Shown: positions 1 through 14,272, counted from the first letter of the stretch. The stretch: DNA of 64,000 nt from Candidatus Enterococcus ferrettii (GCF_017377655.1 NZ_JAFREL010000047.1:45982-109981), one strand, 5' to 3'. The notes: generated from the letters alone by a model not told the origin. Program-made: numbers and translations.

Positions 1-305
1 GGGAATACTTAGCAAAAGAAGGTATTGCGATTGAAGCATGGTCACCACTAGGACAAGGGAAAATTCTAGAAAATGAAACCCTTGTATCGATTGGTAAAAA
101 GCACGACAAATCGGCGGCACAAGTAATTATCCGCTGGCATTTGCAAAATGATATTGTTGTTATTCCAAAATCGGTTCATGAAGATCGCATTCAACAAAAC
201 TTCAATGTGTTTGATTTTGAATTAACTGATGAAGAAATCAAACAAATTGATGAAATGAACATTGATGAACGTCTCGGTGGAGATCCAGACAATTTTGATT
301 TTTAA
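1..305 (+). CDS. Aldo/keto reductase, C-terminal part (5' truncated by window edge)
   Basis: The first complete codon is at position 3 and the frame runs to TAA at 303-305, giving about 100 residues. The sequence contains the aldo/keto reductase C-terminal signature: EAWSPLGQG, then a helix with AAQVIIRWHLQN, then IPKSVHEDRIQQN, which forms the NADPH-binding IPKS loop, then FELTDEEIKQID. These enzymes reduce aldehydes and ketones with NADPH in the cytoplasm. The catalytic Asp-Tyr-Lys-His residues lie upstream of the window and cannot be checked. A strong hairpin terminator follows at once. The substrate cannot be predicted. Confidence 0.9.
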   Translation, partial: EYLAKEGIAIEAWSPLGQGKILENETLVSIGKKHDKSAAQVIIRWHLQNDIVVIPKSVHEDRIQQNFNVFDFELTDEEIKQIDEMNIDERLGGDPDNFDF

Positions 306-316
306 ATCGCAATTAA

Positions 317-350
317 GGCTGTCAGCAATTTTGCTGACAGCCTATTCTTT
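317..350. terminator. Bidirectional rho-independent terminator
   Basis: GGCTGTCAGCAA and TTGCTGACAGCC form a 12-bp perfect stem with a 2-base centre, followed by a T-rich stretch. It lies between the aldo/keto reductase gene and the convergent ABC permease gene and can serve both. Confidence 0.85.
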
Positions 351-1625
351 TTATTCATAACGCAAAGCATTGATTGGATCTAAGCGTGCTGCTCGATTTG
401 CTGGGAAAGTCCCGGCCAGAAAGGCAATCAGCATAATAACTAAAATAATAATTACCATACTTGGTACGGAAAATTGAATCAAAGTAAAGCCAGTTAAGCC
501 ATCTAGGAAAGTACTGACAGCCAACTCATTCAGAAAATGTCCTGCGGTTACAGCGCCACCGATGCCTAATAGGCCACCCCAAAAACCAATTAGTAAAGCT
601 TCAATACTAAAGGTTAAAAATACTTTGAAGCCGCTCATTCCCATGGCTTTCATCAAGCCGATTTCTCGGGTTCGATCTTGGACAGACATATACAAGGTGT
701 TAATAATTCCAAAGCTTGCTGCCAGCAAGGCGATTGCACCGAACATAGTGAGAACACCAGTAATTGCATTAACAACTTGACGGATCATTCCAATCTCATC
801 TTCAACAGTCATTGATCCATACCCTTTATCCTCTAGTTGATCTTTTAGAGCTGTTATTTGTTTATCAGACAGGTTTTTCTTCATGGTTGCAAAAGACATG
901 GTGTAGTTATTCTTCATTGAATCTGGTAAACCTTCTTCGTTAGTCGCAACAATCTTGTCAGATAAGGCTTTACTAGTGATGGATTGTCCTTGTTGGACCA
1001 AGCTAACGTTTCGTACACCGACAATCGTTGCTTCAATCAATTCCTGTTTTCCAGTTGCTTGACTGCTAACAGCAAGTGTCACTTTTTTGTTCAAAGCATC
1101 TTTAGCTGAAGAAAATCCTAAAGCTTTAACAAATTCAGGGGCCAAATTAATCTCATAATCGTTGGCATTTGCACTAACCTGTCGACCAGCCTCTAAATCA
1201 ATATGAATGTCTGATTGGCTGGCAGCTGAAAAAACCAGTCTCTTGTCATTAGGGCCTTGCACATAATCAGTCGCTAGAAAATGAAAGGGTTCGACTTTAC
1301 TAATATTCGACATGCCACGAATTGTTGTCATATCTTTATCGGTCATATAATCGCCATCGCTGTTGCTAGTTCCCTCGGGGTTGTATTCCTGAGGTTCATT
1401 ATTTGGCATGCCCATTGATTGAGTACTGGGTGAGATCATCAGTTGATCTTCACCACCAACACCATTAATTTGTTTATCAATATAGTCATTAACTCCGGCA
1501 TTTACGCCACTAGTGAGGGAAATGGTGAAAGCACCAATGAAAATAGCGACGATCGTAAGTATCGTTCGCCCCTTATTGCGCCACAAGTTTGAGCTGGCTG
1601 ATTGGATAATGTCAAATAATTTCAT
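351..1625 (-). CDS. ABC transporter permease, MacB/FtsX family
   Basis: The product of 424 residues has one N-terminal membrane segment (about 20-40), a large extracytoplasmic domain (about 45-280), and three C-terminal membrane segments. This is the MacB_PCD plus FtsX layout of exporters and lantibiotic or antimicrobial-peptide transporters. The motif DRTREIGLMKAMG just after the second membrane segment is typical of FtsX domains. The start was set at ATG 1625 because GGGGAGG, inside the end of the upstream gene, is properly spaced for it; a longer reading frame has no better ribosome site. It follows the ATPase gene almost without gap and should form one transporter with it. The exported substrate is unknown. 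Confidence 0.88.
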   Translation of the reverse strand: MKLFDIIQSASSNLWRNKGRTILTIVAIFIGAFTISLTSGVNAGVNDYIDKQINGVGGEDQLMISPSTQSMGMPNNEPQEYNPEGTSNSDGDYMTDKDMTTIRGMSNISKVEPFHFLATDYVQGPNDKRLVFSAASQSDIHIDLEAGRQVSANANDYEINLAPEFVKALGFSSAKDALNKKVTLAVSSQATGKQELIEATIVGVRNVSLVQQGQSITSKALSDKIVATNEEGLPDSMKNNYTMSFATMKKNLSDKQITALKDQLEDKGYGSMTVEDEIGMIRQVVNAITGVLTMFGAIALLAASFGIINTLYMSVQDRTREIGLMKAMGMSGFKVFLTFSIEALLIGFWGGLLGIGGAVTAGHFLNELAVSTFLDGLTGFTLIQFSVPSMVIIILVIMLIAFLAGTFPANRAARLDPINALRYE

Positions 1626-1626
1626 G

Positions 1627-2307
1627 TTAAGATGCCTCCCCAACGATCAGGCCATCTTTAATATGAATTTGGCGATCGCACCTCGTTGCTAGTTCCGAAT
1701 CATGGGTGACAATAATCAAGGTAATATTTTTGTCTCGATTTAAATTGAATAGTAATTCTTCAATCTTTTCCCCTGTCGTCGAATCTAAATTCCCAGTAGG
1801 CTCATCTGCAAAGATGATTTCAGGCTGGTTAACCAAAGCACGAGCAATACAAACGCGCTGCTTTTGTCCACCAGACAGATCGTTCGCCTTATTATTACAT
1901 TTATCCGCCAAATCAACAGCTTTCAAAGCATCCATGGCCATTTGCTTTCGTTGCCGAGTATTTATACCAGCAATTTTTAAAGGAAGCAGTACATTTGCCA
2001 GCACTGTGTCCTTGGGATTCATAAAGAATTGCTGAAAGACAAATCCATAGGTTTGATTTCGCATTGTGTTAAGAGCAGATTTTTTCATTTTGTTAGGATC
2101 TTGATCAACTAAGAAAATATCTCCCGAAGTTGGATGATCCAATAAGGCTAAAATATGCATTAAGGTAGATTTTCCAGACCCGCTTTTTCCGACAATCGCG
2201 ACCGACTCGCCTTTCTCTATACTAAAACTAACCCCTTTTAAAGCATGAAACGCTGATTCTCCTGAACCATATGTTTTTTTTACATTTACTGCTTCAATAA
2301 CCTTCAA
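1627..2307 (-). CDS. ABC transporter ATP-binding protein, LolD/MacB type
   Basis: The product of 226 residues carries Walker A (GKSGSGKST), the ABC signature LSGGQKQR, and Walker B with IIFADEPTGNLDS, the form characteristic of the LolD/MacB/BceA branch. It energises the permease encoded directly downstream. The start is a TTG at 2307 preceded by AGGAGG with a 7-base spacer, giving the N-terminus MKVIEAVNVKKTYG, which fits the family; an ATG 17 codons upstream would add an unrelated extension. No two-component regulator lies beside the pair, unlike in Bce-type detoxification modules. Confidence 0.9.
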   Translation of the reverse strand: MKVIEAVNVKKTYGSGESAFHALKGVSFSIEKGESVAIVGKSGSGKSTLMHILALLDHPTSGDIFLVDQDPNKMKKSALNTMRNQTYGFVFQQFFMNPKDTVLANVLLPLKIAGINTRQRKQMAMDALKAVDLADKCNNKANDLSGGQKQRVCIARALVNQPEIIFADEPTGNLDSTTGEKIEELLFNLNRDKNITLIIVTHDSELATRCDRQIHIKDGLIVGEAS

Positions 2308-2417
2308 TCCATTTCCTCCTTTTATTTCATAACAATAGTTATAAAAAGATTTTCCCATAGTGAAGAGGAAATAGAATGGGACAAAAGTTGTATCTTTTTC
2401 TCGGTCTTAAAAAGGAA

Positions 2418-2445
2418 GACGCCAGCTGGTTAATCAGCTGGCGCC
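2418..2445 (-). terminator. Rho-independent terminator of the amidotransferase-like gene
   Basis: CGCCAGCTG and CAGCTGGCG form a 9-bp stem around a 6-base loop. Read on the minus strand it is followed by CTTCCTTTTT. It lies directly after the stop codon of the gene ending at 2452. Confidence 0.75.
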
Positions 2446-2451
2446 CTCTGT

Positions 2452-3177
2452 TTATTCAAAAGATTGAACAAAGTAATCAAACAAACCTTGCTCTTTTGGA
2501 TCAGTGGTATGTGTTAGTTCCGGATGCCATTGAACACCTAAAATTTTAGTGTTTGCTTCGCGACTTTCCACTGCTTCAATGATTTGATCCTCCGACCAAG
2601 CAATTGGAACTAAGCTTTCAGCTAAACGATCAATTGCTTGATGATGGTAGGAATTTACTTGAGCCTTTTCACCAAAGAGCGTTGCCAGACAAGAATCTCC
2701 TTTAACTGTGATGGAGTGTAAAGCAAAGGCAGGAGGAGTTGGATACATATCATGCTTCACTTGCCAGTCAGTGTATTCTGAAAGATCCTGATACAACGTA
2801 CCACCTAAAGCAACGTTCACTAATTGAAAACCGCGACAAATTGCAAAAATAGGTTTGCCTTGTTTAATAGCTTCTTTAATCAAAGCAGTTTCAAAGCTAT
2901 CCCGTTCAATACTGGTGACACCTAGTTTTGGACGAGGTTCTTGCTCATATAAACAAGGACTTACATCCTGTCCGCCAGGAAGTAACAGCTTATCAATTTT
3001 TTCAACATAATCAGCGGCGAATTCTGGACTTCCAATTGGCATTAAGAGAGGCAAACCGCCTGCCTGATGAATCCCGTCAACAAAGCCCTGTGGACTATAT
3101 GTAAATGGTTGATTAAAAAAATCTTGATTACTTAAATAATGTTTATTGGCAGCAATACCAACGATTGGTTTGATCAT
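2452..3177 (-). CDS. Gamma-glutamyl-gamma-aminobutyrate hydrolase family protein (peptidase C26, PuuD-like)
   Basis: The 241-residue product has the class I glutamine amidotransferase fold of the C26 family: an LLPGGQDVSP segment near residue 65, the nucleophile elbow FAICRGFQ with Cys114, and the C-terminal GVQWHPE motif with the catalytic His-Glu. Family members hydrolyse gamma-glutamyl amide bonds, for example gamma-Glu-GABA in putrescine breakdown. No putrescine genes are nearby, so the actual substrate is open. The start was placed at ATG 3177, eight bases after AAAGGAG, which gives the common N-terminus MIKPIVGIAAN. It is a single-gene unit with its own terminator. Confidence 0.88.
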   Translation of the reverse strand: MIKPIVGIAANKHYLSNQDFFNQPFTYSPQGFVDGIHQAGGLPLLMPIGSPEFAADYVEKIDKLLLPGGQDVSPCLYEQEPRPKLGVTSIERDSFETALIKEAIKQGKPIFAICRGFQLVNVALGGTLYQDLSEYTDWQVKHDMYPTPPAFALHSITVKGDSCLATLFGEKAQVNSYHHQAIDRLAESLVPIAWSEDQIIEAVESREANTKILGVQWHPELTHTTDPKEQGLFDYFVQSFE

Positions 3178-3262
3178 ACATGCAACTCCTTTTTTGTAAT
3201 AATTAATTCTTAACATAACCATAAATGGAAAGCAAGAAATCGACTTTCTTTTTAGAACTGAC

Positions 3263-3291
3263 TTTTACTCAATCTGAATTTCTGGTATACT
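3263..3291 (+). promoter_or_regulatory. Candidate sigma-A promoter of the ntp operon
   Basis: TATACT at 3286-3291 is preceded by TGG, making an extended -10 element, with TTTACT at 3264-3269 as a weak -35 at 16 bp. Transcription would begin near 3298 and give a leader of about 115 bases before ntpF. Confidence 0.5.
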
Positions 3292-3317
3292 GGGCATTGT
3301 ATATTTTTTAAATGGTT

Positions 3318-3390
3318 GGGCGCAAGCTTCAAGGATCTGTTCTTCAAGGGGTGAGAAGAACTCTTTGGATGTTTGTGCCCATTTTTTGTT
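3318..3390 (+). promoter_or_regulatory. Structured leader of the ntp operon: extended hairpin plus T-run (attenuator-like)
   Basis: Three nested stems are visible: GGGCGCAA (3318-3325) with TTGTGCCC (3373-3380), CAAGGA (3330-3335) with TCTTTG (3362-3367), and GTTCTTC (3339-3345) with GAAGAAC (3355-3361), closed by a 9-base loop. The structure is followed immediately by ATTTTTTGTTTT. This has the form of an intrinsic terminator lying inside the 5' leader, about 20 bases before the ntpF ribosome site, so it probably controls entry into the operon. An alternative antiterminator was not identified. Confidence 0.6.
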
Positions 3391-3412
3391 TTGAATTAAA
3401 GGAGGAGTTTGA

Positions 3413-3722
3413 ATGTTAGAGGCTTTGCAGCGAATTAAAGAAGCTGAGACGAAGAATGAACAATTGAAGCAAGACTTGCAGGAAAGGCTGCAGCGTGAAG
3501 AAAACGAAAAACGCCAGATTGTTCAAGAAAAGAAAAAAGAGCTTCAAAGTGAATCTGCCAAAATCATTACTGAACGTGAAGACTCTTTACGTGTACAGTT
3601 GGAGCAAGAAAATGCAGCCTTAAAAAAGGATGCTGCTGCAGCAAAAGAGCAAATGCAGGCAAACTATGAGCGCTTGAAAGAAACCGCCATGCAAAAAATT
3701 ATCGAAAGGGTGATTGCACAGT

Positions 3723-3736
<14 letters not shown>
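3413..3736 (+). CDS. ntpF: V-type Na+-ATPase peripheral-stalk subunit NtpF
   Basis: The 107-residue product is almost entirely charged and helical, with long runs of Glu, Lys and Gln and heptad spacing over residues 5-90, as expected for the coiled-coil stalk subunit that pairs with NtpE. It opens the V-ATPase operon as in Enterococcus hirae (ntpFIKECGABDHJ). AAAGGAGGAG lies 6-7 bases before ATG 3413. The reading frame overlaps the start of ntpI by 14 bases, which suggests translational coupling. Confidence 0.9.
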
Positions 3737-6184
<2,448 letters not shown>

Positions 6185-6197
6185 GGAGTCGTTGACT

Positions 6198-6785
6198 ATG
6201 GAAGCAATTGAAAAAATCATTCAGCAACTGGATGAGCAAGCTGCGGCTGAACGACAAACGTTAGAAGCAAATGAACAGCAACGAATTGAACAAGAGTATC
6301 AAGCGAGTTTAACAGAAATAAAAATGGATCATGAGAAACGTCTGGAAAAAAGTTTGAAGACGTTGAATCAAAAATATAAACAACAAGCGAACCGTCAGCA
6401 AGTCGAAACAAAACAGGCTATTTTGAATCAGAAGCAAACCTTTTTGGAGCTTCTATTTGAAGATGCAATTGAAGCAATGGAGCAATGGGACGTAGAAAAA
6501 CAGCAGACATTTGGCCAGCAAGCACTAGTTAACTTAGCTGGAATTGACGGAAAGGTACTATTTATCTGCGGTGAGAAATCACAGGCTGCTTTTTCTAAGG
6601 ATTGGATTGCTGAACAGAATAAAGTCTTGCCCTTTCAGCTGGTTGTAAGTGATGATTTACTAAAGAATCAAGCTGGATTTGTCATTAATGATCATGGCGT
6701 GCAATATAACTTCTTGTTCCGCACTCTAGTGCAGGATATTCAATCTGAGATGAGTTATGAACTGGCACAGGAATTTTTCGCATAG
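6198..6785 (+). CDS. ntpE: V-type Na+-ATPase peripheral-stalk subunit NtpE
   Basis: The 195-residue product has a long charged helix (about residues 1-95, rich in Gln, Glu and Lys) and a compact C-terminal domain ending with GVQYNFLFRTLVQDIQSE, the vATP-synt_E pattern. With NtpF it forms the stator stalk. ATG 6198 was chosen over a TTG two codons upstream because AAGGAG lies nine bases before the ATG and only three before the TTG. It sits between ntpK and ntpC as in E. hirae. Confidence 0.92.
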   Translation: MEAIEKIIQQLDEQAAAERQTLEANEQQRIEQEYQASLTEIKMDHEKRLEKSLKTLNQKYKQQANRQQVETKQAILNQKQTFLELLFEDAIEAMEQWDVEKQQTFGQQALVNLAGIDGKVLFICGEKSQAAFSKDWIAEQNKVLPFQLVVSDDLLKNQAGFVINDHGVQYNFLFRTLVQDIQSEMSYELAQEFFA

Positions 6786-6795
6786 GGGGATTTAG

Positions 6796-7791
6796 ATGAA
6801 ACCATATAGTTATCATGAGTTAAATCCGCTGATTCGTTTAAAAGAAATGGAATTGATTCCTACTGAGTTAATGGAACGTATGATTCAAGCCAAAAATATT
6901 CAAGAAGTAGGCGAATTGTTGAAAACGACAGTTTACGCTGAATACATCAATGATAATTTCGAAGATAACTTTGAAGCGGGTTTGGCTAATGAGCAACGTA
7001 AACTGATTGAAGAATTAGTAGTTATTGCACCTGAACCAAAAATTGTTTGGGCGTATACGATGCGTTTTACCTTCCATAATCTAAAGGCGATGACCAAAGC
7101 CGAGCTACTGGATGAAAATTTTGATGATTTATATATTTATGATGGCTTCTATTCATTGGATCAGATCAAAAGTGCTGTAAAGACTGGTACAGCCAGTGAA
7201 ATGCCGGCAGCTATTTTAGCAAGTGTGCAAGAGGTTAAAGAGCATTTTGCTGAATCTAACAGCCTGCAGGGGATTGATATTATTTTTGATCGGGATTATC
7301 TACGGTGCATGCGTTCGCTAGGAGAAGAATTGAATTCGATGGATTTGTTGAATGAAATCATCAGCTTTATTGATTTTACTAATATTGTTATGACTGGTCG
7401 TGGAATTAAACAAAAGCGCAGTAAAGGTTTTATGTCTACGGTTCTTTCAAGTCAAGGAAGCATTCCTAAAGAGGATTTGCTGGATGTAATCGAAGAATCT
7501 ATGGGGCGTTTTACAGAGTTTCTACTTACGACAGACTATACGGAGGTCATTGCGCCTTTGGTTCAAGATGGAACAATTGATTTGGCTCAATTAGAGAAAA
7601 TTCGCGATAATTATTTAACACGACGCTTCGATCTGGCACAGGTGCAGGCCTTTGGTCCATTACCGCTATTAGCTTTGTTGAATGCTAAAGAAGTTGAGAT
7701 CAAAAATTTGCGTTTGGTTATAGTAGGAAAGAGCGTTGGGATTTCTGAAGAACACCTAAGAGAGAGGATGAGAGAGACTTATGACGCATAA
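6796..7791 (+). CDS. ntpC: V-type Na+-ATPase subunit C (d-subunit homologue)
   Basis: The 331-residue, mostly helical protein belongs to the vATP-synt_AC39 family. It caps the rotor ring and couples it to the central axle made of NtpD and NtpG. Family-like stretches include the N-terminal [20 protein letters not shown] and the C-terminal [19 protein letters not shown] followed by a basic helix. It starts ten bases after the ntpE stop and overlaps ntpG by 11 bases. Confidence 0.92.
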   Translation: MKPYSYHELNPLIRLKEMELIPTELMERMIQAKNIQEVGELLKTTVYAEYINDNFEDNFEAGLANEQRKLIEELVVIAPEPKIVWAYTMRFTFHNLKAMTKAELLDENFDDLYIYDGFYSLDQIKSAVKTGTASEMPAAILASVQEVKEHFAESNSLQGIDIIFDRDYLRCMRSLGEELNSMDLLNEIISFIDFTNIVMTGRGIKQKRSKGFMSTVLSSQGSIPKEDLLDVIEESMGRFTEFLLTTDYTEVIAPLVQDGTIDLAQLEKIRDNYLTRRFDLAQVQAFGPLPLLALLNAKEVEIKNLRLVIVGKSVGISEEHLRERMRETYDA

Positions 7792-8092
7792 AATTGGTGC
7801 GATCGGAGATAAGGATTCTGTCCTTCCTTTTAAACTCTTTAATTTCGATGTTCGAGTAACGAAGCAGGCGAACGAAATTCGTCGAATCATTGAAGAAATG
7901 GCTCGTGAAAAGTACGGCGTTATCTACATTACCGAGCAATACGCACAGCTTGTTCCAGATACAATTAAGCGATATGAAGAAGCGCTCATTCCGGCAATTG
8001 TCCTGATTCCTAACCATCAAGGGACATTGGGTATTGGCAAGCAAATGATTCAAGATCAGGTAGAACGAGCAGTTGGACAGAATATTTTATAA
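7781..8092 (+). CDS. ntpG: V-type Na+-ATPase subunit G (F-subunit homologue of the central axle)
   Basis: The 103-residue product matches the ATP-synt_F family in size and pattern: [20 protein letters not shown] at the start, then [14 protein letters not shown] beta strand (here [13 protein letters not shown]) and a C-terminal amphipathic helix. It binds NtpD to form the rotating shaft inside the A3B3 head. The start lies inside the end of ntpC and the stop is 13 bases before ntpA. Confidence 0.92.
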   Translation: MTHKIGAIGDKDSVLPFKLFNFDVRVTKQANEIRRIIEEMAREKYGVIYITEQYAQLVPDTIKRYEEALIPAIVLIPNHQGTLGIGKQMIQDQVERAVGQNIL

Positions 8093-8105
8093 AGGAGCAA
8101 TCAAT

Positions 8106-11256
<3,151 letters not shown>

Positions 11257-11264
11257 TCTGATTC

Positions 11265-11897
11265 ATGGCAAAATTAAATGTTAATCCAACTCGAATGGAG
11301 CTTACTCGTTTAAAAAAACAGTTGACAACAGCTGCTAGGGGACACAAACTCTTAAAAGACAAACAAGATGAATTGATGCGCCGATTTATTTTACTGATTA
11401 AGAAGAACGATATTCTTCGCTCGGAAGTTGAAGAGGAGCTGCAATCAGCAATGGGTGCCTTTGTTCTAGCAGATGCCATGCTTAACGATAAATATATTGA
11501 CGAACTATTGGCTGTACCAAAGGAAAAAGTTGATTTGGATGTGATCGAAAAAGACGTCATGAGCGTAAAGGTGCCCGTGATGAATTTCCAACATGACACT
11601 AATTTATCCGAAGACCCTTTGGAGTATGGATTCTTGAATTCAAATGAAGAATTGGATCAGTCAATTGATCGTTTTACAGGCATTTTGCCGAAGCTTTTGG
11701 AGTTGACCGAGATTGAAAAAACTTGTCAGTTAATGGCAAAGGAGATCGAGAAGACGCGTCGACGAGTGAATGCTTTAGAGTATATGACTATTCCTCAATT
11801 GGAAGAGACCATCTACTTTATTAAGATGAAATTGGAAGAAAACGAACGTGCGGAAGTGACTCGCATGATTAAGGTAAAAAATATGGGTGCCACCTAG
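11265..11897 (+). CDS. ntpD: V-type Na+-ATPase central-axle subunit D
   Basis: The 210-residue product has the two long antiparallel helices expected of the D subunit: N-terminal [19 protein letters not shown] and C-terminal [20 protein letters not shown], both hallmark sequences. It rotates within the A3B3 head together with NtpG. The stop codon TAG lies at the centre of a terminator hairpin, so transcription of the ATPase operon probably stops here. The ntpH gene that follows in E. hirae is not present. Confidence 0.95.
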   Translation: MAKLNVNPTRMELTRLKKQLTTAARGHKLLKDKQDELMRRFILLIKKNDILRSEVEEELQSAMGAFVLADAMLNDKYIDELLAVPKEKVDLDVIEKDVMSVKVPVMNFQHDTNLSEDPLEYGFLNSNEELDQSIDRFTGILPKLLELTEIEKTCQLMAKEIEKTRRRVNALEYMTIPQLEETIYFIKMKLEENERAEVTRMIKVKNMGAT

Positions 11898-11911
11898 TGG
11901 TGCCCTTTTTT
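11885..11911 (+). terminator. Terminator at the ntpD stop codon
   Basis: GGGTGCCAC and GTGGTGCCC pair (nine base pairs, two of them G-U) around CTA, followed by six T. It separates the ATPase genes from ntpJ and may be partial. Confidence 0.7.
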
Positions 11912-11922
11912 AGGAAGAAATC

Positions 11923-13287
11923 ATGGAAATAAAAAATAAATTGACAAAATTTAGACTGCATCCATTACAATTTTTGGCAGTAGGGTTTATGCTGATAATT
12001 TTAGCAGGGGCTTTATTATTATCATTACCCATTAGCAGTAATTCTGGTGAAGCAACCAACTTCATTGATGCGCTGTTTACAGCAACTTCAGCAACTTGTG
12101 TGACTGGCCTCACTACATTAACTACGATCGACCATTGGAATTTCTTTGGTCAAGTGGTCATTTTAACGATGATCGAATTGGGTGGTCTTGGTTTTATGAT
12201 GATGCCAATTCTGTTCTTTACGGTTTTTCGTAGGAAAGTTGGTTTAAAGACTCGAATTGTGCTTCAAGAAGCATTGAATCTGGAAGCAATGTCTGGGGTT
12301 ATGAATCTGATGGTGCACATTTTACGGCTGGCTGCCATCATTCAGTTTGTGGGTGCAGCATTATTAGCCATCAATTTTATTCCAGAATATGGCTGGCTTT
12401 CGGGAATTTGGTATGCGGTGTTTCATTCTGTATCGGCTTTTTGTAATGCTGGATTCGATCTATTTGGAGACAGCTTAGTTAGTTTTCAATCGAATTCATA
12501 TGTATTATTGGTTATTTCTAGTTTAATTATTGCTGGAGGATTAGGCTTTTATGTTTGGAAAGATGTAATTAGCTTTCCCAAGCGAAGAAAGTTAAGCTTA
12601 CACAGCAAAATTGCACTGGGTATGACCTTTATTTTATTAGTCGGTGGTACATTGCTGTTTTATCTTACCGAACATAATGCGTCTTCTTTGGCAGCGGGAA
12701 GTAACGGGATGGAGCGCTTTGCCAATACAATTTTTATGGCGGTGACACCACGTACTGCAGGCTATTTCTCAATTAATTATTTGGGAATGAGCCAGGCCGG
12801 ACTTTTACTAACAATCATTTTAATGTTTATTGGCGGGACCTCAGGTTCAACCGCAGGTGGATTGAAAACAACCACTTTAGCAGTACTGATTATTCAAACA
12901 ATATCTATGCTCAAGGGACGACAGCATGCAGAATTGGGTGGCAGAACAATTCGTTCCGCAACTGTTTTCCGAGCAATGTCCCTGTTTTTCATCACCCTGT
13001 CTTTATGTGTTGCTTCGACAATGATTTTATCAATTACTGAAGGGATTCCAGAAACCTCAGGGATTGAGTACATTGCGTTTGAAGTAGTTTCAGCTTTTGC
13101 AACAGTTGGTCTGACAATGGGCTTAACACCTGATTTAACATTGTTCGGCAAGCTGCTGATTATTTTTCTGATGTATGTTGGGCGTGTCGGGATTCTGACT
13201 GTGGGCTTCTCTATTTCTATGCGGCTGGCTCAAGATAAGACACATGGCACTTACAAATACCCGGAAGAGACGGTTATTGTGGGATAA
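11923..13287 (+). CDS. ntpJ: K+ transporter membrane subunit NtpJ (KtrB/TrkH family)
   Basis: The 454-residue integral membrane protein has the four M1-P-M2 repeats of the Ktr/Trk family. Selectivity-filter-like loops are visible at TATSATCVTGLTT, SVSAFCNAGFDLF, AVTPRTAGY and VVSAFATVGLTMG. In E. hirae NtpJ is the KtrII potassium transporter. It lies downstream of the V-ATPase genes but is not required for Na+ pumping. AGGAAG precedes ATG 11923. No KtrA-type cytoplasmic regulator gene is in the window. Confidence 0.94.
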   Translation: MEIKNKLTKFRLHPLQFLAVGFMLIILAGALLLSLPISSNSGEATNFIDALFTATSATCVTGLTTLTTIDHWNFFGQVVILTMIELGGLGFMMMPILFFTVFRRKVGLKTRIVLQEALNLEAMSGVMNLMVHILRLAAIIQFVGAALLAINFIPEYGWLSGIWYAVFHSVSAFCNAGFDLFGDSLVSFQSNSYVLLVISSLIIAGGLGFYVWKDVISFPKRRKLSLHSKIALGMTFILLVGGTLLFYLTEHNASSLAAGSNGMERFANTIFMAVTPRTAGYFSINYLGMSQAGLLLTIILMFIGGTSGSTAGGLKTTTLAVLIIQTISMLKGRQHAELGGRTIRSATVFRAMSLFFITLSLCVASTMILSITEGIPETSGIEYIAFEVVSAFATVGLTMGLTPDLTLFGKLLIIFLMYVGRVGILTVGFSISMRLAQDKTHGTYKYPEETVIVG

Positions 13288-13290
13288 GAA

Positions 13291-13327
13291 AAAGGAAGTG
13301 AACCATTCTGGAGTCACTTCCTTTTTT
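13291..13327. terminator. Bidirectional terminator between ntpJ and the VOC gene
   Basis: AAAGGAAGTGA and TCACTTCCTTTTTT form an 8 to 11-bp stem with T-runs on both strands. It lies between convergent genes. Confidence 0.85.
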
Positions 13328-13328
13328 G

Positions 13329-13700
13329 TTACCCTCGAATTACTTCAATTTTGTAACCGTCGGGATCAGTAATAAAATAATATGAAGGTTCCGTGCCAGG
13401 CAATCCCTTCATATCAGTTACATTAAAACCAGCTAGTTGATGTTTTTCATGTAAGCTTTGAATGTCATCGGAGCTAATCGCAATATGCCCATAACCATTT
13501 CCAAGATCGTAAGACTCATGGTTGTAGTTGTAAGTTAACTCCAACTCATAATCATCTCCTGGTAGTGTTAGGTAGAGTAAAGTGAATTCAGCTTCAGGGA
13601 AATCGCGACGACGACTTTCCTCAAAACCAAACGCTTCTTGATAAAATTTAACAGACGCGTCTAGATCTTTCACGCGAACGCAAGTGTGAGCCATTTTCAT
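13329..13700 (-). CDS. Lactoylglutathione lyase-like VOC (glyoxalase I) protein
   Basis: The 123-residue product has the paired beta-alpha-beta-beta-beta modules of the vicinal-oxygen-chelate fold and close resemblance to GloA: MAHTCVRVKDLDASVKFYQEA at the start, YDLGNGYGHIAI in the middle, and ITDPDGYKIEVI at the end. Metal-ligand candidates are His5, Glu59-region, His-78-region in GYGHIAI and the C-terminal Glu. GloA isomerises the methylglyoxal hemithioacetal. The start at 13700 (MKMAHT) is preferred on family grounds; AGGAAAGG lies 12 bases upstream. Confidence 0.85.
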   Translation of the reverse strand: MKMAHTCVRVKDLDASVKFYQEAFGFEESRRRDFPEAEFTLLYLTLPGDDYELELTYNYNHESYDLGNGYGHIAISSDDIQSLHEKHQLAGFNVTDMKGLPGTEPSYYFITDPDGYKIEVIRG

Positions 13701-13837
13701 AAAAAAATCCAACCTTTCCTAATAAGTTAAATTTATCATAACATAAATTGGCAAAGATGCCTTGTTTTTGCTTAAGTGTTGTTTATGAGATTTTTTTAAT
13801 GTAAACTAATTTTAAATCAATCTAAGGAGCGAAAACA

Positions 13838-14272
13838 ATGACCCCAATTTTCGGTGTAAAGGAAGCTGAAAAGGAGTACCAGGCTCGTTATGCAGCCTAC
13901 GCTATTATCTATAATCAGAAGAATGAAATTGCTCTCGTCCAGGCTCCTAATGGTGCTTATTTTTTACCTGGTGGAGAGATAGAAGGTGATGAAACCAAGG
14001 AAGAAGCCATTGACCGGGAGATGTTAGAGGAGCTGGGTTTCCGGGTTGTCTTGTCAGATTATTTAGGCGAAGCTTGTGAATTCTTTTATTCTAGACATCG
14101 AGATACTTACTTTTATAATCCAGGCTATTTTTTTGTCGCTAGTGAATGGAAAAAGGTGGGAGAACCATTAGAAAAAGAAAGTCGCAGTATCTGGACTACT
14201 CCTGAAAAAGGGATTGATCTTCTAAAGCGGGGTAGTCATCAGTGGGCTGTAAAAAAATGGCTAACAAAATAA
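13838..14272 (+). CDS. Nudix hydrolase
   Basis: The 144-residue product carries a complete Nudix box beginning GGEIEGDETKEEAIDREML and continuing EELGF (GX5EX7REUXEEXGU). Nudix enzymes split nucleoside diphosphate derivatives with Mg2+. An 8-oxo-dGTP pyrophosphatase-like role is possible but the substrate is not set by the motif. AAGGAG precedes the ATG. It is monocistronic with a strong terminator. Confidence 0.88.
   Translation: MTPIFGVKEAEKEYQARYAAYAIIYNQKNEIALVQAPNGAYFLPGGEIEGDETKEEAIDREMLEELGFRVVLSDYLGEACEFFYSRHRDTYFYNPGYFFVASEWKKVGEPLEKESRSIWTTPEKGIDLLKRGSHQWAVKKWLTK

Noticed and set aside
562..780. Open frame of 72 codons on the plus strand
   Set aside because: It is antisense to the ABC permease gene, has no ribosome site and shows no recognisable protein pattern.
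3714..3722. TTG three codons upstream of the ntpI ATG as the start
   Set aside because: It has no ribosome binding site of its own, and the family N-terminus begins at the ATG at 3723.
8073..8105. ATG at 8073 as the ntpA start
   Set aside because: It lies inside ntpG and adds 11 unrelated residues. The TTG at 8106 has a good ribosome site and gives the exact length of E. hirae NtpA.
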